Source: an uncultured Clostridium sp.
GTDB taxonomy: Bacteria; Bacillota; Clostridia; TANB77; CAG-508
Assembly (NCBI GenBank): GCA_900554175.1
Contig: USGK01000018.1
Coordinates: forward strand, 1-27,018
Reading direction: 5' to 3'
Length of the DNA stretch: 27,018 bases
The notes below the pieces were generated by a model, which was given only the letters and a program-made list of their open reading frames with translations, ran no database searches and had not been told where the DNA came from. The first letter of the stretch is position 1. Every line of letters starts with the position of its first letter. Made by a program: the position numbers and the translations under genes. Of the stretch, positions 16,147 to 24,242 are shown in pieces.

Positions 16147-17217
16147 TAAAATTCCGCCGTCAATAATATTACCAAACAAATTCTTTAAAATAATAAGAAC
16201 TATTGGACCTACAAACATTCCTATAACTCCAATAAATTTAAAACCTGTATACATTGCAAGAATGGTAAAAATAGGATGAATTCCAATATTTCCACTTACA
16301 ATTTTAGGTTCAATAAATTGCCTTGTGAGGGTCATTATAAGCCATAAAGATATTATACATATTCCAAGCTTTATATCTCCATTCAATCCGCTTATTATGG
16401 CCCATGGGACCATTACACTACCTGAACCTAAAATTGGAAGTGCATCTACAAAACCAATTCCTAAAGCAATTAATAATGGATATTTTACATTTAACTTTAA
16501 AAAATAAAATATATACAAACCTATTAAACAGATTATAAATGATATTAAAATTAACGTTAGTTGAGCTTTTAAATATCCTCCAAGAGTTTTTATTATTTCT
16601 CTTAAGTGTTTACTTAATTTTTTCATCCATCTTTTTGGTAAATGATGTTCAAATTCATCCAGTATATATATTTTATCTGTGCATATAAAATATAGGGAGA
16701 GAATTGTTATTCCAAAGTATATGCAAAATGTTGGTACTTGTGTTATTATATTTATTAAATTACTTAAAAATTTTTGAACCCAAACTGATATTTTTTCTAG
16801 ACAACTAAAACCCGCATTTTGAAATAGTTTTTTTATTTCATCTGACACTTTTATTTTTGAAAAATCGAAACTATTCATTAGATATTTCATTTTTTCGCTT
16901 ATTATATTATAATAATCATTCAATTTTTCTAACAAATTTGTAGATTCAGAAATAAGACTTGAAATTCCAAATCCCAAAATAGTTATAATTATTCCAAATG
17001 TTATTATAAATACTATAATTGAACTCAACTTTCTTGTAATCTTGAACTTTTTCATCATCTTTTTTATAAGTGGTTCCATCAATAAAGAAATAATAAAGGC
17101 CACTAAAAATGGCATATAAAAACATGCTAATTTTAGCAAAACAAATACACTTATTATTGAAATTGTAACTATGAATATCCTTTTAAGAACCTTTGTCCAA
17201 TATTTTACTTGTGGCAT
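16123..17217 (-). CDS. ytvI: Sporulation membrane protein YtvI (AI-2E/PerM transporter family)
   Basis: 364 residues, the usual size of YtvI. Family: AI-2E exporter/PerM-like permeases with about seven or eight membrane spans. Seen here: two N-terminal spans, the polar coiled middle (about residues 70-140), and the conserved C-terminal half with PLLIALGIGFVDALPILGSG, FIEPKIVSGNIGIHPIFTIL and FIGVIGMFVGPIVLIILKNL. In Bacillus YtvI is made in sporulation; its substrate is unknown. ATG 17217 is chosen since GGGGGAG lies just upstream; the ATG at 17241 precedes that site. It follows spoIIP in the same direction with 200 bp between. Confidence 0.85.
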   Translation of the reverse strand: MPQVKYWTKVLKRIFIVTISIISVFVLLKLACFYMPFLVAFIISLLMEPLIKKMMKKFKITRKLSSIIVFIITFGIIITILGFGISSLISESTNLLEKLNDYYNIISEKMKYLMNSFDFSKIKVSDEIKKLFQNAGFSCLEKISVWVQKFLSNLINIITQVPTFCIYFGITILSLYFICTDKIYILDEFEHHLPKRWMKKLSKHLREIIKTLGGYLKAQLTLILISFIICLIGLYIFYFLKLNVKYPLLIALGIGFVDALPILGSGSVMVPWAIISGLNGDIKLGICIISLWLIMTLTRQFIEPKIVSGNIGIHPIFTILAMYTGFKFIGVIGMFVGPIVLIILKNLFGNIIDGGILKTLFDLE

Positions 17218-17297
17218 TTTCTCTCCCCCTTTATTTTTCAATTATTTATTATAATCTATATATCTATTTCTTATATTTTTTAATACAAAAACATCTA

Positions 17298-17329
17298 GAA
17301 AAAGAATCAAATTCTAGCAATTAGAACTT
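17298..17329 (-). terminator. Possible spoIIP terminator
   Basis: Minus strand: AAGTTCTA (17322-17329) pairs with TAGAATTT (17309-17316) around a 5-nt loop, one G-U pair, followed by GATTCTTTTTC. Stem is AT-rich and the T run is delayed, so the call is moderate. The rest of the 17218-17417 gap holds the palindrome at 17355-17372 and no gene. Confidence 0.4.
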
Positions 17330-17354
17330 TATTTAAAACTAATTGACAAATACT

Positions 17355-17372
17355 TATGTATGTACATACATA
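17355..17372. repeat. 18-bp perfect palindrome between spoIIP and ytvI
   Basis: TATGTATGTACATACATA reads the same on both strands. It may be an operator. On the minus strand it contains CATACATA, close to the SigE -10 (CATACAMT), with TTTATT 15 bp upstream, so a sporulation promoter for ytvI about 140 bp downstream is another reading. Confidence 0.4.
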
Positions 17373-17417
17373 TTCAAAATAAAGAATACTGCAAAATTGT
17401 AATTCTTTTTCAAACAT

Positions 17418-18617
17418 TTATTCTATTTTACTTAAAATATATGCTAGATATTTCATGCTCGTTAAACATTGTTCTAGCGTATTACCTGTCGAACCTACTT
17501 CTATTATGCATGCAGCTTGACTTAAATGTTGATTATATCTTGAGTTTCTTAAAATAATTGGCTTAAAAAGTCCTGGATATAACTCATTTGCTTTTTCTTG
17601 AACTTTTACTGCATATTTTAAATTAGAACTCCAATTAGGATGATACAGTCCACCACCATTTGACCCCATAACAAACATAATTTGTGCAGCATATTCCTCT
17701 CCTATTTGAACTGTTGGTGCATAATCTGGTCTAGAGCCTATTGCATCTCTATGTAAATCTATTATAATATCATATGATTTATTATTTAATAATCCTTGAA
17801 CAGTTGAAAGTGATCTTTTATAAGAACCTGTATAACTTGGATAATCATGGTATGTTTTATCATGTTCTACATTTATTCCATATGTACTTAGTTGATTTTG
17901 AAGTTCATCTCCTACTCTAACTACAGAATAATTATTATCTGTCGTTCTATAATTTCCTGTTGGTGTATATGGATAAGCATCACTTTCTGTATAACTTTCA
18001 CAAGTATGTGTATGGAATATTAAAACATCTTTATTATTTATTTTAAGATCTTCTGGATTTAAAATATCATCTGTCAAGTTAAAACTTGTTTCATTTTTTA
18101 TTTTTACTCCATTATAAGTTTGTGTATAAGCATCTGCTATAGGATTTTTTGTTACTACCGTTGTTTTACCACTTAAATCCATATTTGAATCTGTTGTTAA
18201 GTCTTCTTTATTATTTTCATTTGATATTTCTAAATTAGAGCTATCTTTTTGTGTATTTTGATTTTCTTTTTTATCAGAATCTCCTACTATAGTAACAGAA
18301 TTTAATACATTTGTATCTGCTATGCTTATTTCTGATTTTATTAATCCTTCAAAAAAATCTTTATAAAAATCTTCCTCATCAATTTCTTCAATTGTTTCAT
18401 TTGCTGTGCTATTAGATACTGTTTTAATTTGTGGATATTGCATATCTATTAAATAGTCAACTTTTTCTTCTAACATTTTACCCAAATTTATGCTTTTACT
18501 TTCATTTTTATAAGAAAAAAAATATCTATTTGCAACATAAACTATTATCATTATAATAGCAAGGCAAAATAGATATTTTACTATATCTTTTATTCTAAAG
18601 ATTGTAACATTGAACAT
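17418..18617 (-). CDS. spoIIP: Stage II sporulation protein P (peptidoglycan hydrolase)
   Basis: 399 residues. SpoIIP is an amidase and endopeptidase that, with SpoIID and SpoIIM, thins septal peptidoglycan during engulfment. The N-terminus has one membrane segment (about residues 14-32), then a low-complexity Ser/Asn/Asp-rich linker to ~170. The catalytic domain follows: DVLIFHTHTCESYTESD (zinc histidine), YDIIIDLHRDAIGS (second histidine) and CIIEVGSTGNTLEQC (catalytic glutamate). AAGGAGA lies 6 bases before ATG. No gpr gene, its usual neighbour in Bacillus, is present upstream. A hairpin spanning the start codon (18606-18656) is noted separately. Confidence 0.95.
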   Translation of the reverse strand: MFNVTIFRIKDIVKYLFCLAIIMIIVYVANRYFFSYKNESKSINLGKMLEEKVDYLIDMQYPQIKTVSNSTANETIEEIDEEDFYKDFFEGLIKSEISIADTNVLNSVTIVGDSDKKENQNTQKDSSNLEISNENNKEDLTTDSNMDLSGKTTVVTKNPIADAYTQTYNGVKIKNETSFNLTDDILNPEDLKINNKDVLIFHTHTCESYTESDAYPYTPTGNYRTTDNNYSVVRVGDELQNQLSTYGINVEHDKTYHDYPSYTGSYKRSLSTVQGLLNNKSYDIIIDLHRDAIGSRPDYAPTVQIGEEYAAQIMFVMGSNGGGLYHPNWSSNLKYAVKVQEKANELYPGLFKPIILRNSRYNQHLSQAACIIEVGSTGNTLEQCLTSMKYLAYILSKIE

Positions 18618-18656
18618 ATATATTCTCCTTGTCCTGTATATAATATATTCAATGTT
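18606..18656 (-). promoter_or_regulatory. Hairpin enclosing the spoIIP ribosome site and start codon
   Basis: Minus strand AACATTGAATATAT (18643-18656) pairs over 14 bp, with one G-U, to the sequence at 18606-18619, which contains the ATG (18615-18617). The AAGGAGA lies in the loop. If the transcript starts upstream of 18656, the start codon is in a stem. Confidence 0.5.
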
Positions 18657-18744
18657 TATAGTTTTTATTACTATAATTTTAAATTATAATTAAAACTAAA
18701 TCATACATATTTCATTATGCAAAATACACATATTTTATGAAATT

Positions 18745-19396
18745 TTAAATTTTTCTTGGTTTTAATTCTAAATAAATTGGTTTTTCATTTCCAATCATTG
18801 TAGATTTACCGATGTCCTGGATATACAATTGTATCATCTGGAAGAAGCATAAGTTTATTTGTAATTGAATCTATAATTTGTTTAAAATCCGACGTTGGAA
18901 GGTCTGTTCTTCCCCAGGTTCCTCTAAATAATGTATCACCAGAAAACAGTAGCTTTTCTTCTTCACAATAAAGAGAACTTCCCCCTTTAGTATGTCCTGG
19001 TGTATGAATCACTCTAAATTCTAGATTTCCTAAATGAATTAAATCACCATCATCAATTCTAGAATCCGCTTCTAAATTAATATTATTTTCCACACCAATA
19101 TATTCAGTTAAATTAATACTTTTATCGTTTAAACCTTCGGCATCATCCCTATGGATTAATATTTTACCTCCCATTCTTTCTCTAAGTTCAGTTACTCCTC
19201 CTATGTGATCGCCATGACAATGTGTTAAATAAATATATTTTATTTTTCCTCCTAATATATTTATCATCTCAACTATCCTATCAACATCTCCTGCTGGATC
19301 AACCACCATTGTTTCTTTTGAATCATTGTCAAATACGATATAGCAATTTGTATCGTCACCTTTCCATGTGGAGATTTTCAATCTTTTTAAAATCAT
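18745..19396 (-). CDS. MBL-fold (glyoxalase II-like) hydrolase, complete only with a +1 frameshift at CGG-UAA
   Basis: Zinc ligands of the metallo-beta-lactamase fold are all visible: THCHGDH (residues ~58-64), HTPGHTKGGSS, FSGDTLF and the last His in VYPGH. In the zero frame the protein ends at 196 with GHR then TAA (18806-18808), while the family has GHG followed by a T-I-G-E/N-E-K stretch. Skipping the C at 18811 gives GHGKSTMIGNEKPIYLEL and a stop at 18745, 216 residues, the normal length. So the lost part is exactly the conserved tail. These enzymes hydrolyse thioesters such as S-lactoylglutathione-like substrates. The gene starts 14 bp after relA, in the recJ-relA operon. Either recoded, recently broken, or a base error; see the matching case at 6216-6221. 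Confidence 0.85.
18806..18811 (-). other. Candidate +1 frameshift site CGG-UAA (MBL gene)
   Basis: Zero frame CAT CGG TAA; skipping the C at 18811 gives CAT GGT AAA, which restores the Gly of the conserved GHG and the full C-terminal tail. Same hexamer as at 6216-6221. Confidence 0.65.
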
Positions 19397-19410
19397 TTTT
19401 TATTACCTTC

Positions 19411-21615
19411 TTATCCTTTTTTCCTCTTTACTTCATATACACTATCAACTTTTCTTAGTGCCTTTAAAATTTGATTTAATTCATCCAAATTTTTAGTTTC
19501 TATTGTAATATCAACAACTGCGATTCTTTCTTTAGATGCTTTTGCATTTACTGCAATTAAATTTGCTTTTGTATTACTTATTTCTTTTATTATATCTGCT
19601 AATAAACCAGATCTATCATTTGCATCTACTTCTATATCTACATTATAAGATGCTTGTTTTTGTTCAATCCATGATACTTCTATAATACGATTTGCTTCTT
19701 TAAATAATTCCTCAACATTTATGCAATCTTTTCTATGAACAGACACACCTCTTCCTTTTGTTATATACCCAATTATTTCATCACCTGGAAGTGGATTACA
19801 ACATTTTGAAAGTTTAACTAAACAATTATCTATTCCTTTTACTATTACCCCTTGGTCAGAAGATTTTACTTGTTTTGCTTTTTTTGCTTTTGCAAGTTCT
19901 TCTATTTTTTCTTCAATGTCTTCTTCTTTATGTTCTTTTCTGTATTCTATAAGCATTCTCGCAATTACTTTCCCTGCCGAATTAGCTCCAAATCCAACTG
20001 CTGCATACATTTCATCTAAATTTTTATATTTGTATCTTTCAAGCATTTTGTCAATATATTCGGCTTTAAATAGTTCAGAATGTGATACTCCAATTCTTTT
20101 TAGTTCTTTATCAATTGAGTCTTTTCCTTTTTCAATATTTTCTGTTTTCTTTTCTTTTTTAAACCAACTATTAATTTTATTTTTGGCTGCTGCACTTTTT
20201 ACAAATTTAAGCCAATCTAAACTTGGTCCTCTTGAATTATCAGATGTAATTATTTCTACAATATCTCCACTCTTTAAAGGTGTAATTATTGGCATCATTT
20301 TACTATTTATCTTGCACCCCGTCATGTGGTTACCTATCTCTGCATGTATACTATACGCAAAATCTATAGGTGTAGAATCTTTAGGAAGAGCTTTTATTAA
20401 TCCTTTTGGAGTAAATACATATACTTCATCTTCAAATAATTCCCTTTTTAAATTTTCCATAAATTGTTCTGCATCTTGCAATTCTTGTTGTGATTCTATT
20501 GTTTCACGAAGCCATGCTAATTTATCTTCTGTTACAATAACATTTTTCTTTCCTCTTCCTAAGAAATTTGCTTCCTTATAAGCCCAATGTGCAGCAATAC
20601 CATATTCAGCAACTTTATGCATATCCCAAGTTCTAATCTGAACTTCAAAAGGTGTTCCCTTTTCTCCTAGCAAGGTTGTATGTATTGATTGATACATATT
20701 TGATTTTGGAACTGCTATATAGTCTTTAAACCTACCTGGCATAGGATTATACATTTCATGAACAACACCTAAAGCTGCATAGCAATCTTTTACTGAATTA
20801 ACTATTATTCTCATCGCAAATAAATCATAAATTTGATCTAATGTAGAATTATCTCTTTGCATTTTTTTATAAATTGAATACAAATGTTTTGCTCTACCTG
20901 TTACTTCTGCATCAATTCTACTTTTTTTCAATTCTTTTCTTATATCTTCCATTATTTTTTCAATGAATTGAAGTCTTTCATCTTTTTTCTTATTTATACC
21001 TTCAACTAATTCATAGTATTCATCTGGGTAAAGATATTTAAAACTTAAATCCTCTAACTCTGCTTTTATAGCATATAATCCCAGTCTATTTGCAAGTGGA
21101 GCATATAAATCCATTGTCTCTTTTGCATTTGCTATCTGTCTTGGTCTGCTAATATATTTTAAAGTTCTCATATTATGAAGTCTATCTGCTAGCTTTATTA
21201 AAATTACTCTTATGTCTTTTCCCATTGCTAAAAACATTCTTCTATAATTTTCAACTTGAGTTTCTTCAACAGATGCAAATTGAATATTGCTAAGTTTTGT
21301 AACACCAGCCACCATATCTGCAATTTCTTGTCCAAATTCTTTTACTAAATCCTCATTTGTTACATCTGTATCTTCCACTATATCATGTAAAAGAGCAGCA
21401 CAAATTGTTTGACTATCTAACCCTATAGATGCTAAAGTATAAGCTACCTGTAACGGATGGATTATATATGGTTCACCTGACCCCCTTTTTTGGCCTTTAT
21501 GCTTTTCGTTTGCTAAATAAAAAGCTTTCATAATTAGTTTTGTATCTACTTTTCTACTAATCTCTTTTTTCTTTGCTATTATGTCTTGAATTGTAACGTC
21601 CGGTAAATCAGACAT
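19411..21615 (-). CDS. relA: RelA/SpoT bifunctional (p)ppGpp synthetase/hydrolase
   Basis: 734 residues, the usual long Rsh of Firmicutes. It makes and breaks (p)ppGpp in the stringent response. Domains in order: HD hydrolase (YIIHPLQVAYTLASIGLD, AALLHDIVEDTDV; residues ~50-85), synthetase (DLFAMRIIVNSVKDCYAALG, PGRFKDYIAVPKSNMYQSIH; ~265-320), TGS (DEVYVFTPKGLIKALPKDST; ~395-455), zinc-finger/helical part with CLVKLSKCCNPLPGDEIIGY, and a C-terminal ACT domain (VDANDRSGLLADIIKEIS). ATG has AAAGGGGGAA upstream. It lies 19 bp after recJ and 14 bp before the MBL gene, forming an operon; the promoter before recJ likely serves all. Confidence 0.97.
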   Translation of the reverse strand: MSDLPDVTIQDIIAKKKEISRKVDTKLIMKAFYLANEKHKGQKRGSGEPYIIHPLQVAYTLASIGLDSQTICAALLHDIVEDTDVTNEDLVKEFGQEIADMVAGVTKLSNIQFASVEETQVENYRRMFLAMGKDIRVILIKLADRLHNMRTLKYISRPRQIANAKETMDLYAPLANRLGLYAIKAELEDLSFKYLYPDEYYELVEGINKKKDERLQFIEKIMEDIRKELKKSRIDAEVTGRAKHLYSIYKKMQRDNSTLDQIYDLFAMRIIVNSVKDCYAALGVVHEMYNPMPGRFKDYIAVPKSNMYQSIHTTLLGEKGTPFEVQIRTWDMHKVAEYGIAAHWAYKEANFLGRGKKNVIVTEDKLAWLRETIESQQELQDAEQFMENLKRELFEDEVYVFTPKGLIKALPKDSTPIDFAYSIHAEIGNHMTGCKINSKMMPIITPLKSGDIVEIITSDNSRGPSLDWLKFVKSAAAKNKINSWFKKEKKTENIEKGKDSIDKELKRIGVSHSELFKAEYIDKMLERYKYKNLDEMYAAVGFGANSAGKVIARMLIEYRKEHKEEDIEEKIEELAKAKKAKQVKSSDQGVIVKGIDNCLVKLSKCCNPLPGDEIIGYITKGRGVSVHRKDCINVEELFKEANRIIEVSWIEQKQASYNVDIEVDANDRSGLLADIIKEISNTKANLIAVNAKASKERIAVVDITIETKNLDELNQILKALRKVDSVYEVKRKKG

Positions 21616-21634
21616 ACTTTTTCCCCCTTTGTTT

Positions 21635-23329
21635 TTATATTGATTTCATCATATCTTTTAAATTGATTTGTATACTTTCTATTCCATTAAATGAGTTAAT
21701 TTCTAAATTTCCTGCTACATCTACTTTATCTCCTAATCTATATTCATCTACTAAAAATCCCAAATTAAATCCTATTGCATTTATATATATATTATTGCTT
21801 TTTAAAGATAATTTCAGATGTTTTCCCTCAGTTAATGCCCTTATTGAATCAATTTTCAGATTTTTAATTGCAAATATTGGTGTTTTATTTGCTTCCCCAA
21901 ATGGTTCCAATAAACTTATACTTTTAACAGTATCTTGTGTAATTGTTTCTAAATTAAGTACAGAATCAATTTTTAATATTGGTTCCAAATCTTGTATATT
22001 TGCTTCCTCTACAATTTTGTTAAATATTTCTTGGAACTTTTCAAAATTTTCCCTTTTTAAAGAAAGTCCTACTGCCATACTATGACCACCAAAACCTTCA
22101 AGCAAATCCTTACATTTCATTAAAGCTTCATGTAAATCAAAACCAGGTATACTTCTTCCAGAACCTTTTCCTATATTTGAATTTTCTTCTAAACATATCA
22201 AAATACATGGTTTAAAATATAATTCCGTTATTTTAGATGCTACTATTCCTATTACTCCGCTATGCCATCCTTCTCCTGCTAAAACAATAGAATTTGCGTT
22301 TTCAAGTTTCTTTTGTTTTATTTGTTCCATAGCTTCTTCAAATATTTTCTTTTCTGCTTGTTGTCTATCATTATTATATTTTTTTAAACTATCTGTAAGT
22401 TCTTTTGCATTATTTTCATCTTCTGTTAAAAGTAATTTTAAAGCTTCATTTGCATATCCCATTCTCCCACATGCATTTATTCTTGGAGCAACACCAAAAG
22501 ATATTACTGATGAATCTATTTTATTCATTCCTATTTCTTTAAGAAGTGACTTTAAACCAAGATTTCTAGTACAAGCCACTAACTTTAAACCAAGTTTTGT
22601 AATAACTCTATTTTCATCAACTAATGGAACTATGTCCGAAATTGTTCCAATCGATACTATATCTAAATACTTTAAATATTCCTTTTCCTCTAAATTTAAT
22701 TTTTTACTTAATGCTTGTATAAATTTAAATGTTACTCCAACTCCTGCAAGTTCTCTGAATTGATATTTGTTATCTTTTCTTTTACAGTCTACTACAGCTA
22801 TTGCCTTTGGAATTTCTTCTGCAGGTTCATGATGATCAGTAACAATTGTTTCTATTCCTAATTCTTCTGCATATTTTACTTCTTTTACAGAAGTAATTCC
22901 ACAATCTACAGTTATCATTAATTTATAACCCTCTTCAGCTATCTTTTTTACAGCTTCCATATTTATTCCATAACCTTCACTTAGTCTATTTGGAATATAT
23001 TCTCCTACATCAAATCCCCTATCTTTTAAAAAACTTTTTAATACAGTTATACTAGTAATTCCATCAACATCATAATCTCCATAAATTATAACCTTTTCTT
23101 TTAAATTCATTGCCTTTATCAATCTATCAACTGCTTTTTCCATATCAGGCATACCAAAAGGATCATAAAAATCACTTCTTGTTGGACTCAAAAATATTTC
23201 GGCTTTTTCTTCTGTTATATTCCTATTTACTAGTATTGTCGCAAGTAATCTATTAATTTTATATTTCTCTTGCAATTTATTTATCTTTTCTTCATCTACA
23301 TTTTCATAATATTGCCACTTTTTGCTCAT
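21635..23329 (-). CDS. recJ: Single-stranded-DNA-specific exonuclease RecJ
   Basis: About 564 residues, matching the shorter clostridial form (the Bacillus protein is ~780). RecJ degrades ssDNA 5'-3' in recombination and repair. Motifs: YGDYDVDGITSITVLK, VDCGITSV, TIVTDHHEP (DHH, residue ~165), GVAPRINACGRMG, and the DHHA1 part with AGEGWHSGVIGIVASKI and GFGGHSMAVGLSL, then an OB-fold end. I take ATG 23329, with AGGA 9 bases before it; ATG 23338 directly follows that AGGA. First gene of the recJ-relA-MBL operon. Confidence 0.96.
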   Translation of the reverse strand: MSKKWQYYENVDEEKINKLQEKYKINRLLATILVNRNITEEKAEIFLSPTRSDFYDPFGMPDMEKAVDRLIKAMNLKEKVIIYGDYDVDGITSITVLKSFLKDRGFDVGEYIPNRLSEGYGINMEAVKKIAEEGYKLMITVDCGITSVKEVKYAEELGIETIVTDHHEPAEEIPKAIAVVDCKRKDNKYQFRELAGVGVTFKFIQALSKKLNLEEKEYLKYLDIVSIGTISDIVPLVDENRVITKLGLKLVACTRNLGLKSLLKEIGMNKIDSSVISFGVAPRINACGRMGYANEALKLLLTEDENNAKELTDSLKKYNNDRQQAEKKIFEEAMEQIKQKKLENANSIVLAGEGWHSGVIGIVASKITELYFKPCILICLEENSNIGKGSGRSIPGFDLHEALMKCKDLLEGFGGHSMAVGLSLKRENFEKFQEIFNKIVEEANIQDLEPILKIDSVLNLETITQDTVKSISLLEPFGEANKTPIFAIKNLKIDSIRALTEGKHLKLSLKSNNIYINAIGFNLGFLVDEYRLGDKVDVAGNLEINSFNGIESIQINLKDMMKSI

Positions 23330-23364
23330 TTGCTTCATTCCTTTTTACGTTTTTAATTTTCTTT

Positions 23365-23393
23365 ATGATATCATTATTTTTTTTAATTGTAAA
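23365..23393 (-). promoter_or_regulatory. Promoter of the recJ-relA operon
   Basis: Minus strand TTTACA (23388-23393), 17-bp spacer, TATCAT (23365-23370), about 35 bp before recJ. Confidence 0.6.
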
Positions 23394-23417
23394 GAGAAAT
23401 AAGTGAACTTTTATATA

Positions 23418-23463
23418 ATAAAAAGATGTCTATAACTTGCTTAATTTAGCATATTACAGACAT
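23418..23463 (-). terminator. Terminator of the GT8-acyltransferase operon
   Basis: Minus strand ATGTCTGTAATATGCT pairs, with small mismatches, to AGCAAGTTATAGACAT, followed by CTTTTTATT. The left arm covers the last codons of the acyltransferase gene. Confidence 0.8.
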
Positions 23464-24242
23464 TTTTCTTCACTTTTTTTATATACAATATATTCAATAT
23501 TACTATTTTTACTTCTTTCGACCATACAATTATAAACTTTATCTCTTAAATTTTGTTTTTGTTCTTTTGGATTCAAATTTTTATCTGCGAAAAATGGTCC
23601 ATCTATATATGTTACAATTTTAATTTTATTATTATTTTTTCCGTAACTCTGATAAGTATTTGTCATACAATATGTTGGTACATCAAACCTTATTGGATAT
23701 TCAAAAGATACAGATTTAAATGGTCTTATTTTAGTATAGTATGGCCAAATATGTGCCTCCGGATAAATGGTAATTGAATGTTTTTTATTTATATGGTATT
23801 CAATTGCTTTTATAAAATTTTTCATCCCATTCATTTTATTTGGAATAGGAATAGCCCCTAAAAGTTGTATACTATTTCCTAAGAATTTCATAGAAACATT
23901 TTCAGGATTTACAATGAAATGATTTCTTTTTGGATAAATTGGTATACTTGGAATTAATACATCAGCAAATACTTGTGTATGATTTACATACACAAAGTAT
24001 CCTGTATTTTTTGAGCTTTTTAATTTTTCTTTTCCAACATACTTAATTCTGAATTTTATTTTACTATATAAAATTTTTAATGGCATGCTTAAAAAATTCT
24101 GTAAAAAAATTGAAAGTGCATTCCATAAAAAATTATGATGTATAAATTTATAATTCTTATCTATAGTTCTTGGTTTAATATTTGCTCCTGAAAATTCATC
24201 ATTCAATTCATCTTTATAATAGTTAATTTTTTTTGACTTCAT
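23454..24242 (-). CDS. PlsC-like 1-acylglycerol-phosphate acyltransferase family protein
   Basis: 262 residues. The fold of glycerolipid acyltransferases is seen: YFVYVNHTQVFADVLIPS near residue 83, a central LLGAIPIPN, and ITIYPEAHIWPYYTKIRPF near 157. The usual catalytic motif is H-x4-D; here His88 and Asp94 have five residues between, so the motif is altered, or another Asp serves. Usual members transfer an acyl chain to lysophosphatidate or a related acceptor at the membrane. It overlaps the preceding GT8-PlsC gene by 20 bp, thus is co-translated with it, and both contain an acyltransferase domain of different type. The acceptor is perhaps the product of the GT8 domains. Confidence 0.82.
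   Translation of the reverse strand: MKSKKINYYKDELNDEFSGANIKPRTIDKNYKFIHHNFLWNALSIFLQNFLSMPLKILYSKIKFRIKYVGKEKLKSSKNTGYFVYVNHTQVFADVLIPSIPIYPKRNHFIVNPENVSMKFLGNSIQLLGAIPIPNKMNGMKNFIKAIEYHINKKHSITIYPEAHIWPYYTKIRPFKSVSFEYPIRFDVPTYCMTNTYQSYGKNNNKIKIVTYIDGPFFADKNLNPKEQKQNLRDKVYNCMVERSKNSNIEYIVYKKSEEKCL

Noticed and set aside
17355..17372. LexA (SOS) box
   Set aside because: The palindrome lacks the GAAC-N4-GTTC core of Gram-positive LexA sites.
19916..20581. Open frame of 221 codons on the plus strand inside relA
   Set aside because: It is antisense to conserved relA domains, with Ser/Leu-rich composition typical of a shadow frame.
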